Assembly (NCBI RefSeq): GCF_024139115.2
Contig: NC_085139.1
Coordinates: forward strand, 253,242,067-253,306,066
Length of the DNA: 64,000 bases
Source of the DNA: Armigeres subalbatus
Lineage: Eukaryota > Arthropoda > Insecta > Diptera > Culicidae
Reading direction: 5' to 3'
Within the stretch, counting starts at the first letter, position 1, and the number at the start of each line of letters is the position of its first letter. Positions 22,831 through 33,109 of this stretch are shown piece by piece. Under the pieces are notes generated by a model. That model was given only the letters and a program-made list of their open reading frames with translations, had not been told where the DNA came from and did not search any database. Made by a program: the position numbers and the translations under genes.

Positions 22831-25267
22831 ACTACGCGCAGCAGCTGGAAGTGGCACTCCCAACGGAAGAGCAGCTAGGCGAGACATCTCTTGAAGATGG
22901 CTGGAGAGATATTCGATCCGCCATTGGAAGCACCGTAACCGCTGCACTAGGCACGGTGGCTCCGGATCAGAGAAACGACTGGTATGACGGCGAATCTGAG
23001 CAGTTAGTTGAGGAGAAGAATGCAGCATGGGCGAGATTGCTGCAACACCGCACGAGGGCGAATGAGGCACGATACAAACGGGCGCGGAACAGTCAAAATT
23101 CGATTTTCCGGAGGAAAAAGCGCCAGCAGGAAGATCAAGACCGTGAAGAGACGGAGGAACTGTACCGCGCTTATAACGCACGAAAGTTCTATGAGAAGTT
23201 AAACCGTTCACGTAAGGGCCACGTGCCACAGCCCGATATGTATAAGGGCAGAAACGGGAACCTTCTTACAAACGAGCGTGAGGTGATCCAAAGGTGGCGG
23301 CAGCACTACAAAGAGCACCTGAATGGCGATATGGCAGACAACGGTGGCGGTATGGTAATGAACGCGCGTAGGACATGCGACTTCCGGCTCCGAATCTCCG
23401 GGAAATCCAGGAGGAGATTGGCCGGCTGAAAAACAACAAAGCCGCTGGGGTTGACCAACTACCAGGAGAGCTATTTAAACACGGTGGTGAGGCACTGGCT
23501 AGAGCGCTGCACTGGGTCATTACCAAGATTTGGGAGGAGGAAGTTTTGCCGCAGGAGTGGATGGAAGGTGTAGTGTGTCCCATCTACAAAAAGGGCGCTA
23601 AGCTGGATTGTAGCAACTACCGCGCAATCACATTGCTGAACGCCACCTACAAGATACTTTCCCAAATTTTATGCCGTCGGCTAGCACCAACTGCAAGGGA
23701 GTTCGTGGGACAGTACCACGCGGGTTTTATGGGCGAACGCTCCACCACGGACCAGGTGTTCGCCATTCGCCAAGTACTGCAGAAATGCCGCGAATACAAC
23801 GTGCCCACACATCATCTATTCATCGACTTCAAAGCCGCATATGATACAATCGATCGGGACCAGCTATGGCCAGGCTTGTAAAATGTCATCTGCATGTCAT
23901 TTGACTAATTTGATCATAACTTTCATAACATAACATAACTTTATATTTGTCCAAGGGTACGTTGCTCTAAGTATAACATCAAAGGCTGGAGAGTGAAAAC
24001 TCTCCAAAATGTCACGTGTCATTTGACATAATGTCATTTGAATGACATTTTGCCTCCCACGCCCCAGATTACATATTTACAGCAAAGTCTCGTTAGACAA
24101 AGTTGTAGGCCCATTTAACCGCTATAAGTTCGTCATACAACATGAATTGATAGCTACCTTCTGAAAACAGTTCTGGGAAAATTATACAAACGAATGCAAA
24201 TGACATTTTACAACACTGGCTATGGCAGCTAATGCAGGAACACGGTTTTCTGGATAAACTGACAGGGTTGATCAAAGCGACGATGGATCGGGTGATGTGC
24301 GCAGTTCGAGTTTCAGGGGCATTCTCGAGTCCCTTCGAAACGTGCAGAGGGTTACGGCAAGGTGATGGTCTTTCGTGTCTGCTATTCAACATCGCTTTGG
24401 AAGGGGTAATACGAAGAGCAGGGATTAACACGAGTGGTACAATTTTCAATAAGTCCGTCCAGCTATTTGGCTTCGCCGACGACATAGATATTATGGCACG
24501 AAACTTTGAGAAGATGGAGGAAGCCCCCACCAGACTGAAGAGGGAAGCCAAGCGGATCGGACTAGTCATTAACACGTCGAAGACAACGTACATGATAGGA
24601 AGAGGTTCAAGAGAAGACAATGTGAGCCACCCACCGCGAATTTGCATCGGTTGTGACGCAATCGAGGTGGTAGAAGAATTTGTGTACTTGGGCTCACTGG
24701 TGACTGCCGAAAATGATACCAGCAGAGAAATTCGGAGACACTTAGTGGCTGGAAATCGTACGTACTTTGGACTCCGCAAGACGCTCCGATCGAATAGAGT
24801 TCGCCGCCGTATCAAACTGGCAATCTACAAAACGCTGATTAGATCAGTAGTCCTCTACGGACACGAGACCTGGACGATGCTCGTGGAGGACCAACGCGCA
24901 CTGGGCGCTTTCGAAAGGAAAGTGCTGCGTACCATCTATGATGGGGTGCAGATGGCGGACGGTACGTGGAGGAGGCGAATGAACCACGAGTTGCATCATC
25001 TCCATCGTTCACACCGCGAAAATCGGACGACTACGGTGGGCCGGGCACGTAGCCAGAATGTCGGACAGTAACCCGGTGAAAATGGTTCTCGACAACGATC
25101 CGACGGGCACAAGAAGGCGAGGTGCGCAGCGGGCAATGTGGATCGATCAGGTGGAAGATGACTTCCGGACCCTCCGTAGACTGCGTGGTTGGCGACGTGT
25201 AGCCATGGACCGAGCCGAATGGAGAAGACTCTTATATACCGCACAGGTCACTTCGGCCTTAGTCTAA
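22831..25267 (+). pseudogene. Reverse transcriptase and C-terminal region of the RTE-like element, interrupted
   Basis: After LAQDYAQQLEVALPTEEQ the frame is open to about 23360, where it shifts. The next frame reads LKNNKAAGVDQLPGELFKHG, VGQYHAGFMGERSTTDQ and FIDFKAAYDTIDRDQLW, then is cut by the MITE at 23871. It resumes at 24227 with QLMQEHGFLDKL, GLRQGDGLSCLLFNIALEG and the active-site FGFADDIDIMA, with both aspartates intact. A last frameshift near 25010 moves the conserved tail (LRWAGHVARMSD, then NDPTGTRRRGAQRAMWIDQ, ending TSALV) to another frame, which stops at 25265-25267. Compared with the copy at 1-1115, the Gln codon mutated there is intact here. Confidence 0.9.
23871..24218. mobile_element. 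hAT-type MITE inserted in the reverse transcriptase, with 8-bp target duplication
   Basis: The 348-bp insert has termini CAGGCTTGTAAAATGTCAT and, inverted, CAGTGTTGTAAAATGTCAT. It is flanked by GCTATGGC at 23863-23870 and again at 24219-24226. CAG...CTG ends with an 8-bp duplication are the signature of the hAT superfamily. Internal copies of ATGTCATTTGA in both orientations resemble the subterminal motifs bound by hAT transposases. There is no coding capacity. Removing the insert and one duplication restores DQLW-QLMQEHG, exactly as in the uninterrupted sister sequence at 1-40 (minus strand). Confidence 0.93.
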
Positions 25268-25392
25268 ATAAATAAATAAATAAATGAATAAATTAAGAAA
25301 TATCACATTTTAATAAGATGATTCTGTTCTTAAAAAAATTAAGAATAGATTCGTAAAAAAACTAGTGTGGAGAAAAACTAGTTAGTCGGATT

Positions 25393-27029
25393 TTAACCTT
25401 CTGTCTGTGCTCAAAAAAACTTACGTTGTCTGTGCTCTGGGGTCAAATTGACCCCAAATTGATTTTGGATTTATGGGGCTGTTTCGAAAGATAATTTAAT
25501 CATCTTTCAGGTCGTAGCCAAATATTGACTATTGGTGGGCGGGTACATCGCGGGGAGGGGTTTTAGTGAACAAGGGTACAAAAACAGTGATTTTTCATGA
25601 TTATTTTACTTATATCCGAAAATCCTACCCATTTTGAACTGCACCTTTTTTAAAAAGGTTATGCAGGAAGGCGTGTGCTTTGGCATGAGGCGTTGATAAG
25701 TTTAGAACTTGGCCGCCAGGTGGTGGTATATTTGAATTCATTATTTTAGACTACTCAAGATATTCCGATATATAGAATTCTCCTCAGTGTAAATATTCTT
25801 ATCGCACAAATTTAAAATTTGTTAAAATGGCGTCTTGATCAAAGGTCGTCTAGTGGGAATGGACTGTCTTGTGACGGAAGTAATAATTGGGAATTTTACA
25901 AATAGGCGGCAAATTGGCTGATCTTTGGTTACGCATGTAGACCCAAAGGCCTTAATTCCAGGGTTTTCTTGGATGACCTAAAACATATTCTGTGAACAGC
26001 ATTGCAGCATCGCTGGAGCAGGTTGACTACAAAGAAAACTTTTGATGAACTCTACCACAACATTCATGTTTGCAAAAAATGGTACGAACCAAAATCCATC
26101 AGATCTCACATGGAACAATATACTCAAATATAACAGCTCACTAGCGTCGCATCTTGGAAGAAGTGTTCATTATATTGAGCACCACTTTGTAGTCCTGGAC
26201 ATCCTGAACAATGTTGCCGAATACAACTTGGGTGTAGGTATGAGGGATCTCAAGCTAAAGCAATATTTCAAATATGCAAGAATATTGCAAGTACACTAGC
26301 GCTGCATATTTGTAAATTTCTTAATTATTTATTCCGTCACATGACAGTCCATTCCCACTAGACGAAATTTGTTAAAGACGTCATCTTTACAAATTTCAAA
26401 TTTGTGCGATAAGAATATTTACAATGAGGAAAATTCCATTTCCATGTATCGGAATTTCTTGAGTAGCCTAAAATAATGAATTCAAATATACCGCCACCTA
26501 GCGACCAAGCTGTAAACAAATCGATACCTCATGTCAAAGCACACGCCTTCCTGCTTAACCTTTTTGAAAAGATGCAGTTCAAAATGGGTAGGATTTTCAG
26601 ATATAAGTAAAATAAGCATAAAAATCACTGTTTTCTACCCTTTTTTACGAAAACCCCTCCCCGCGATGTACCCGCCCACCTATAGTCAATCTCTAGTAAC
26701 GAAGATTAAATTATCTTTGAAAGAAGATTAAATTATCTTTCGAAACAGCCCCAAAAATCCAAAATCGGCCAAACATTAAAAAAGTTATAGCAATTTCAAT
26801 TTGGGGTCAATTTGACCCCAGAGCACAGACAACGTAAGTTTTTTGAAAAAAGTACACTGTAGCGCATATTTTCAAGATTTTTCAAGCGAATTTGCACCTA
26901 TGAGACAGATTTCGGCGAGTTTGACCAAACTACCAAAAATTAGGAGAATCGGTTGAAAACTAAAAAAAATGGCAGCCATTCAAAGTGGCCTGGGGTCATA
27001 TTGACACCAGAGCACAGACAAAAGGTTAA
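25393..27029. mobile_element. TTAA-flanked foldback element, copy 2 (piggyBac-type non-autonomous)
   Basis: TTAA at 25393-25396 and 27026-27029 bounds 1629 bp with the same CCTTCTGTCTGTGCTC end and inverted CCTTTTGTCTGTGCTC end as copy 1 (7265-8612), in the same orientation. The central part (about 25825-26165) is absent from copy 1. About 30 bp near the left end (after CCCCAAATTG, 25459) is missing here. An 85-codon frame at 26042-26299 has no recognised transposase motif. The two copies are clearly one family and differ by internal deletions and point changes. Confidence 0.85.
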
Positions 27030-27080
27030 ACATCTAAAATAAAACATAAAACTAATGCGATTTTTTTACCTCAATGTTTT

Positions 27081-27950
27081 GCCTTTCTCGTATACTAAGT
27101 ATACGTAAAGGCTATATGTTCGCTCCAAAAATGAACTTTTTTTAGGAGGCCCGGAGACCCATAGTGTTATATACCAATCAACTCAGCTCGACGAATTGAG
27201 GTGATGTCTGTGTGTGTGTGTGTGCGTGTGTGTGTATGTGTGTGTGTGCGCGCACCAAAAGAGCAAAAAGTTTAGCTCACTTTTTTTGCACTTACCCTCA
27301 ACCAATTTACTCGCAACAAGTTGCATTCGACGCAGTATACTGCCCCATTGTGTCCTATTGAAAATTGGCCGGATCGGACTATGGGCTTGGAAGTTATGGC
27401 CAAAATACTTTTTCTAATAAAAAAGCGTGTAAAAAAGTCTAGCTCACTTTTAATGCACTTACCCTAAACGGATTCCCTCACAAGAGGCTGCATTCGACGC
27501 AGTATCCTGTCCCATTGTTTCCTATTGAAAATTGGACAGATCGGACAATGGGCTTGGTAGTTATGGCCAAAATACTGTTTCTTATAAAAAAGCGCGTAAA
27601 AAAGTTTAGCTCACTTTTAATGCACTTACCCTACACGGATTCCCTCACAACAGGCTGCATTCGACGCAGTATTCTGCCCCATTGTTTCCTATTGAAAATT
27701 GGACGGATCGGACAATGGGCTTGGAAGTTATGGCCAAAATACTTTTTCTCAGAAAAAAAGCGCGTAAAAAATCTAGCTCACTTTTAATGCACTTACCCTG
27801 AACCGATTTCCTCGCAGAATCTTGTCTCATTATTTCCTATTGAAAATTCATTCCCGATCAGACGATGGGCTCAGAAGTAATGCCCAAAATACTATTTTTT
27901 TACCGCACGAGAAAGGCATCATCACCGCTAGGTGGATTAATCTGGGTTTT
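27081..27950. mobile_element. Element with GCCTTTCTCGT inverted ends and about four 167-bp tandem repeats
   Basis: The left end GCCTTTCTCGTA (27081) is mirrored by CACGAGAAAGGC at 27906-27917; similarity to another copy (56628-56675) continues about 30 bp further to the right. A (TG)n tract lies at about 27207-27252. From 27274 the word AGCTCAC recurs at 27441, 27608 and 27775, an exact 167-bp period. Each unit contains CCCATTGT and, about 35 bp later, ACAATGGG, so each unit can form a hairpin. A single-unit relative is at 61385-61575. Short open frames in the units are not gene-like. Confidence 0.75.
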
Positions 27951-28677
27951 TTGTATTAACTTTGATACTAAAGTCTGCCATTTAGAAATTATAGTTAACA
28001 AGGATTTCTAATAAGAGACCATGGTCTAATTGGCGCCTCGGAATGCCACGTCGACTTCAAAATCTCAAAAACTTCAAATAAATTTGTTATTCAACCGTAG
28101 TTTTACTGGACAAATCGTATTTCAAAAATTTCTTCATTATTTCAATTACTTTTTATTTTTCAAACGATTGGTCCTACTAAATACTTATAAGGACTCACAA
28201 ATCCAAAGAATTCTCTGTCTAGGAATCTTTTTTTTTTTGCTGCTAACAAAAAAATACTTTGAGCTCATATTAAACAACAGCAAATTGTTGTAATGATAAA
28301 CACAATTTTGAGTAACAATTTGTAACTCACTACCCGTTCCCGTGACGCGGGGTAGATACTTTCTCGTGGTATGTTAGTAAATCTGGATAACCCTAGTCAT
28401 AGCTTCTGGCTTATTCAATGAATACCATCCTCAATATCTACTCCGTGGTACTCATAAGGGTGTCGGAAAGTCACTGGTTTCTTGCTTACGGTGAATATAG
28501 GCGTGGCTAGTAGCAGTAATCCTCAAGTTTTTTTTTTATTATTTTGCTTTTATTTGATTCCTGATAGCATTCTGGATATGGATTTCAAAAATAAACCACG
28601 ACTTTCCAATCTACAAATGACACCATAACAATGCTAATGCAACTTGTAGCTCAATTCCCGATTTAAAACTTCATACA
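27951..28677. other. AT-rich unattributed DNA
   Basis: No gene or recognised element is seen. An 87-codon frame at 28030-28293 is low-complexity and Phe/Leu-rich. Confidence 0.5.
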
Positions 28678-28735
28678 AAAGTCACTATTTGGTCACTTTT
28701 TCTGCAACTGAAAGTCACTATTTGGTCACTTTTTC
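28678..28735. repeat. Short tandem duplication (AGTCACTATTTGGTCACTTT)
   Basis: The 20-mer AGTCACTATTTGGTCACTTT occurs twice in direct succession (starting near 28679 and 28711), each followed by TTC. Confidence 0.8.
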
Positions 28736-28789
28736 GTCATCGTTGGTAACTAAAGCCACTATTTTGAACGGCATTCATCGCTACCAGCC

Positions 28790-28985
28790 CTGATATCTAC
28801 GACACTCCAAACTGTCCTTGAGTACAGATCTTAATATTCAAATAGATCAAGATCTTCGATGTCCCTACTAGTTTTATGAGATGGAATAGCTCAAAGGGAC
28901 TTCGCTACATTATTGCAGTCAAACTACAAAATTCATTTGACATCTACGCCACTCCAAACTCTCCTTGAGTACAGATCTTATTCTC
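28790..28985. repeat. Direct repeat of ~45 bp separated by ~145 bp
   Basis: ATCTACGACACTCCAAACTG followed by TCCTTGAGTACAGATCTTA near 28794 recurs with few changes near 28941. The origin is unknown; it may be part of a dispersed element. Confidence 0.7.
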
Positions 28986-29039
28986 AATTCTTGTACATAT
29001 TGCGGATGAGAAATTCTTCGGAAATTCCTCGGGAAATTG

Positions 29040-29500
29040 TTCAAAAAGGGGAAGGTTAGTTTGGTCAGAAGTCATAAGTCATTCAGCGAAGAATCATTTG
29101 GATGAATGCCACCTGGCCTAAAGTCATCTAGCCGAATTCAAATGTTCCGAATGTTTGGTTGAAACGGTTATTATGTTGAAAACGGTTTGGCCAAAAGTTG
29201 TTTGATCGAATAGGTTATTTGACTAAATAGCCGTTTGGCCGATATGGTCTTTCAGCAGACAAGGGCATTGGGTTGAAAATATCATTTGGTCGAATGGGTC
29301 ATACAGTGGGAAATGCCATTTGCTGCATGGGTCTTATCACCAAAAATGTAGTTTTCGGCCAAACCAGGGGTCATATCACAATTGTAATTTTTTTGTCAGA
29401 CGACAGTTTGGGCCATATGACCAGATAAGTTTCTGCTTTTAATGGTTTGTTCAGTAGAATCATATTTTCGGTCTTTCGGTCAAACGACCCTTTCCCGTTC
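29040..29500. repeat. Degenerate tandem words of the TTTGGTCGAA/TTTGGCCGAA type
   Basis: Words such as GTTTGGCC, ATTTGGTCGAATGGGTCA, AGTTGTTTGATCGAA and ATTTGACT recur every 15-30 bp across this stretch. A related word (TTATTTGGCCGAA) appears at about 44643. This looks like an old minisatellite or element interior; no unit length is fixed. Confidence 0.5.
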
Positions 29501-29709
29501 AAAAATTTGATTTCAGAGATATTTTTGGGAAATATCTTTCTTTCCTTCTTCGGAATTTCCATATGATTTTTTTAGAATTACCACAAGAAGTTAATTGCAT
29601 ATTAATCGGTAAACTCGGCCGTACAAAAATCTTTTTTTTTGTTAAACATACCTGCTGCACATGTTTCGAAATGGACAAATTGATAAGAAATTTGCGAAAA
29701 AGAATCCAC

Positions 29710-29782
29710 GTATCTTGGAGGGACTTGAACCCTCAACCTCCTACTCTCTAGATAGGGCTGATAACCTCTACACAACAAGACC
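29710..29782 (-). pseudogene. tRNA-like gene, probable pseudogene (nominal anticodon AGA)
   Basis: On the minus strand the acceptor GGTCTTG pairs with CAAGATA except at the first pair. The anticodon arm CCTAT-CTAGAGA-GTAGG and the T arm GAGGG-TTCAAGT-CCCTC are well formed. The loop gives AGA (Ser), but the variable loop has only 5 nt, unlike genuine tRNA-Ser. The D arm TGTAGAGGTTATCA resembles tRNA-Val-type arms and its stem is broken. A decayed tRNA with a drifted anticodon is the best reading. Confidence 0.55.
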
Positions 29783-29786
29783 ACTT

Positions 29787-30645
29787 AAAGTTCACGGAAA
29801 ACCTTCACCTCTTGGCTCTTTTTGCAAATTTAATATCTTTCGGATGCTTGATTCGTCCAATCGTCACATGTGCTTTACTGTTGTTTATCCACAGTCACCC
29901 ACATTTTTATTATCGAGAACTTCACACTATGTCCCCAGTACAGAAACGGATGGGCGGATTTGTATAGGTGTGTATCAATCACACTCTGCTATGCCAACTA
30001 TTTGCTTGGCTAAAGCATTTGATGAGTATGACGGTTCTACGCACGTGGTCTAGTACTGGCACTCACTCCCTAGATCATAGCAAAAGTTAATGTATAGTAG
30101 GTTTTGTCTTTATTTTCTCAAGAAGGGATTTTCGAAGGAAAATTTGAAGGAACTCCAAAAGTTAGACACTTCAGTCAAAAACTGCACCTCCATCGAACCG
30201 TTGAATCGCGCCATGATTAATTAATGACGATCAACGGGCACGAAAGTGAAACACACAAAGGCAATTTTATGCCGGGGGTTTACAGTCATTGAGGACTACT
30301 TCGGATGACAACAACGAAAGTGAATGTGAATGTTTTGATTTTTATCGCTCTCCTTCGGGTGTGGACCGCCCGAGACAAACGGCCTTCAACTTTCGCTGCA
30401 GCACGTCATCCAGCCGTAAAAAATGATTTGAAAACCGTTACGGGTTTTTTTTTTAGTAGTGCCAAAGCGATAATGCATGATTGAACTGATTGGACGTCAT
30501 GGCTTTGGCGCGACTGGCGAGATTTTATCGGAGAATTTATTAATTTTAAACCATGTGTAGTATTCATAGTTTTGTTGTCAGTTTGTCATTAACTCACAAG
30601 TATTCAACGAGAACTAACATATTTTTTTTTATTGTTTTTTTACAG
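29787..30645. other. Unattributed DNA upstream of the candidate exon
   Basis: No coding frame is recognisable. The last ~25 bp (30620-30645) is a T-rich tract ending TTTTTTACAG, which is the acceptor of the exon at 30646. Confidence 0.5.
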
Positions 30646-30723
30646 ATCTTCAACAACGTGTTGGATTTATTAGTTTTTCATTCGCCAAGTTAGCTGAAAC
30701 ATACATTCAAAATGCCTAAATCG
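30646..30723 (+). CDS. Candidate host exon: 5' UTR, start codon and first four codons (MPKS)
   Basis: A strong acceptor (poly-T then TTTTTTACAG, 30636-30645) is followed by 66 bp of AT-rich 5' UTR-like sequence. The start codon is at 30712-30714 in the context CATTCAAAATGCC, with A at -3, a good insect initiation context. The codons ATG CCT AAA TCG are followed immediately by GTAAGT at 30724-30729, a consensus splice donor. Acceptor, start context and donor in exactly the right order over 78 bp is the best host-gene signal in the window. The intron would be in phase 0 and the next exon was not found here; if the gene runs rightwards, array C may lie in its intron. Four residues are too few to name the gene. 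Confidence 0.5.
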
Positions 30724-33109
30724 GTAAGTAGTCAAACACACCCATCCTTTTTGTAGATTTTCCAATAATCCTGAAAGTAGGCAACAGCTGTATCATTCGG
30801 AAATGGAATTCAACTCCCAATGGATCCAACAGCTTCATCAGACTCAATCCAATTGTTTAAACTCTTTGAAAACACGCGAATAAATTCGCTGCATTGATTC
30901 ATCGCAATTCCGCTTCCTCCGGAGACGGCCCACGCTTTTTCCCCTCTTTATCTCCCACTCGTTTCCCACGGAGACAGTTCCAAATGGGGGAACGACGAGC
31001 GAGCGGCAGCCACGGTCTTACGTAAGCCGCCAATCGAGAGACAACTGCGACGGCAACGACAACAATAACTAGAAGACGGTGAATCTCACATCATCGGTTG
31101 CTGCAGTTGTGTTATTGCCATTTTTGTACAAACCCACCTGCTTGTAGACATTTGCTGACAGGCTATAATTTTACTTCAAAAACGTAGGCAAATGGTTTTG
31201 ATTATTTTTAGAATGGAAATCGAGAATCCGAGCTTACGGGCATGTCGCCTTGGCAAGTAGTCTTATCTCTATAGGTGGATCAATCGGCAATTTCGCACCA
31301 ATGAATGTCGTCGTTCTATACCCGTACCATATTTACATTTTCTGTTTAGACGAGTGGGACTTTCCAGTAGTCGCGCATCCTCCACCGGCGCTCGTTCTTG
31401 ACCTGCTGCTCTCCCCAATTAGACCTCCAAACCGGCACGGAGCGCCCCATCGCGGCGGTAGGGTGAATGAAAGAGCGTGTCGTTTATCGTTAAGGTAATA
31501 GCCCCACAGTAATGAATATTATCTCTGGGATTTGTTCGCGACGGAATCTGCTTTGTGTGTGCGTTCGCCGCAAGACGGAAGATTCACGGCGAATGAGGTT
31601 GAAGGCGGTGGTAGTGTAGAATCGCGTGTTTGCGATGTTTTCTTTTTTTATTGTTGCCTGCAGCAGCAGCAGCTTTGCGGGTTTGTTTTCGCTGGAAATT
31701 AGTAGGAAGGTGGCACATAAATTGTTTTTTCTTTCGCCTTATTGAGAGTGTTGTTGTCTTCTAGAATCTTCGGAATGATCACTTGTTTGACTGGGGATTA
31801 CGCTGAAGTTAAAGATCAGCTGTTATCAACCTTATTCAACCTTTAACGTTTAGCATTATTTAGCACCTTGTAGTTATGTTTTTCTTCACGTTGTTAGTCA
31901 AAATTGCCTAAAAAAGGCTAAGGCTCAAACCTTAGCGTAATATGCTGTGGTTGAGCACATTTATCGTTGTAAATCTTTATACATAATATTGAAGTTCTAA
32001 CCAAATTATGCCACCAGCCTTGCTTATTTTGGAATTTTGGCTATTATGCCAAGTAATCAAAAACCAAAACATACATACAAAGTATATGGCGACGATTTTA
32101 AAATGTCTGTCTAAAATTCCAAACGAGTTATAATTAAAAACTAATCATTTTAAAGCGCAAGAAAAATGGGAAGCTACATTTTTGGTACATTATACGAAAA
32201 AAATATATATTTTGGAATAATGTGTTCTTAACAGGGGTCGTAAGCTCACTCATTCTCACGAGAAGATGTTGCTCACTAACACAGATTTTCGCCTAATTAT
32301 CCTGGAATTATCAGGGACCCATTTACTCACCAAACCATACTCGTCGATCGATCCAGGTCGTCTGATCATCCCAGACAAGGATCTAGCAACGAAACGGATG
32401 AACCTTTGTCCATAGCTACTAACTTACTTTTTACTTATGGGTCCTGGGATGAATGAAACATCTCCATCCTGAGCGATGTCCAACTATAGCCTTAACCTGT
32501 TATCAATATAGATTACCGAAAGAATTCCTGGGGAATTTACGAAGCCATTCTTTACTCATATTCAGGAATTCAATAAAGGATTGCTTTGTATTTTTTCGAG
32601 AATTCCGTCGGACATTCTTCAGGAATGTATTAAAAAAAAAATACAAAGTTACTCAGGATCTTTCAAAGCAATTCCTGGGGGAACTTTCGAAGTAATTTTA
32701 GGATCAATTTTGAAAAAAAATCCTCTGTAGAATTTTTCAAACATTTTTTTTTTGAATCATGATTAAAGTGATTTTCAAAGAAATCACTTTAGCAGAAATT
32801 AGACCTGTGCGCGGCCGACGACAAAAATAAGTCGGCGCGCCGCTGCATGGATATTTTTCACGCAACCGAATATTTTTTACCACGCCGATGGCTATTGAAG
32901 AACTATTTAAACCAGTAGTTTCATGGGTTTTGTAATTTTTTTTGAGCAATTTCGAGCTGTAAATGAGCTTATATGACCTGATGAAATACTAAGCTGGAAT
33001 ATTGATAAACGTAATCAAAGTTCGAAACATCATAGAGAGAACTGGAATTCATAATGAACTGGTATTTCATAATGAATTTCAAAATCCCGCAGTTGATGAC
33101 ATTTTCTTC
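30724..33109. other. Unattributed DNA (possible intron), grading into degenerate array C repeats
   Basis: 30880-31650 is CpG-richer than its surroundings, with a CAG tract at about 31660-31675. The 82-codon frame at 31250-31498 has no motif. From about 32510 scattered words such as GAATTCCTGGGGAATTTAC and AATTCCGTCGGACATTCTTC are highly diverged members of the array C family. Confidence 0.45.

Larger units (their letters stand above)
21600..25292 (+). mobile_element. Nearly full-length, inactive RTE-like non-LTR retrotransposon
   Basis: A leader from about 21600 is followed by one EN-RT frame region (about 21958-25267), almost no 3' UTR, and an (AAAT)n microsatellite tail at 25266-25292. A single ORF, a very short 3' UTR and a short tandem tail are RTE-like traits. 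Without the 356 bp added by the inserted MITE and its target duplication, the element is about 3.3 kb, the usual RTE size. It contains at least three frameshifts, two in-frame stops and the MITE at 23871-24218, so it cannot encode a working protein. Fragments of the same family lie at 1-1115, 19893-20150 and 56471-56595. Confidence 0.9.

Noticed and set aside
26042..26299. 85-codon frame in the second TTAA element as a transposase remnant
   Set aside because: No catalytic or DNA-binding motif of piggyBac transposases could be recognised.
31250..31498. 82-codon frame as second exon of the gene starting at 30646
   Set aside because: No matching acceptor in the required phase, and the composition is not protein-like.
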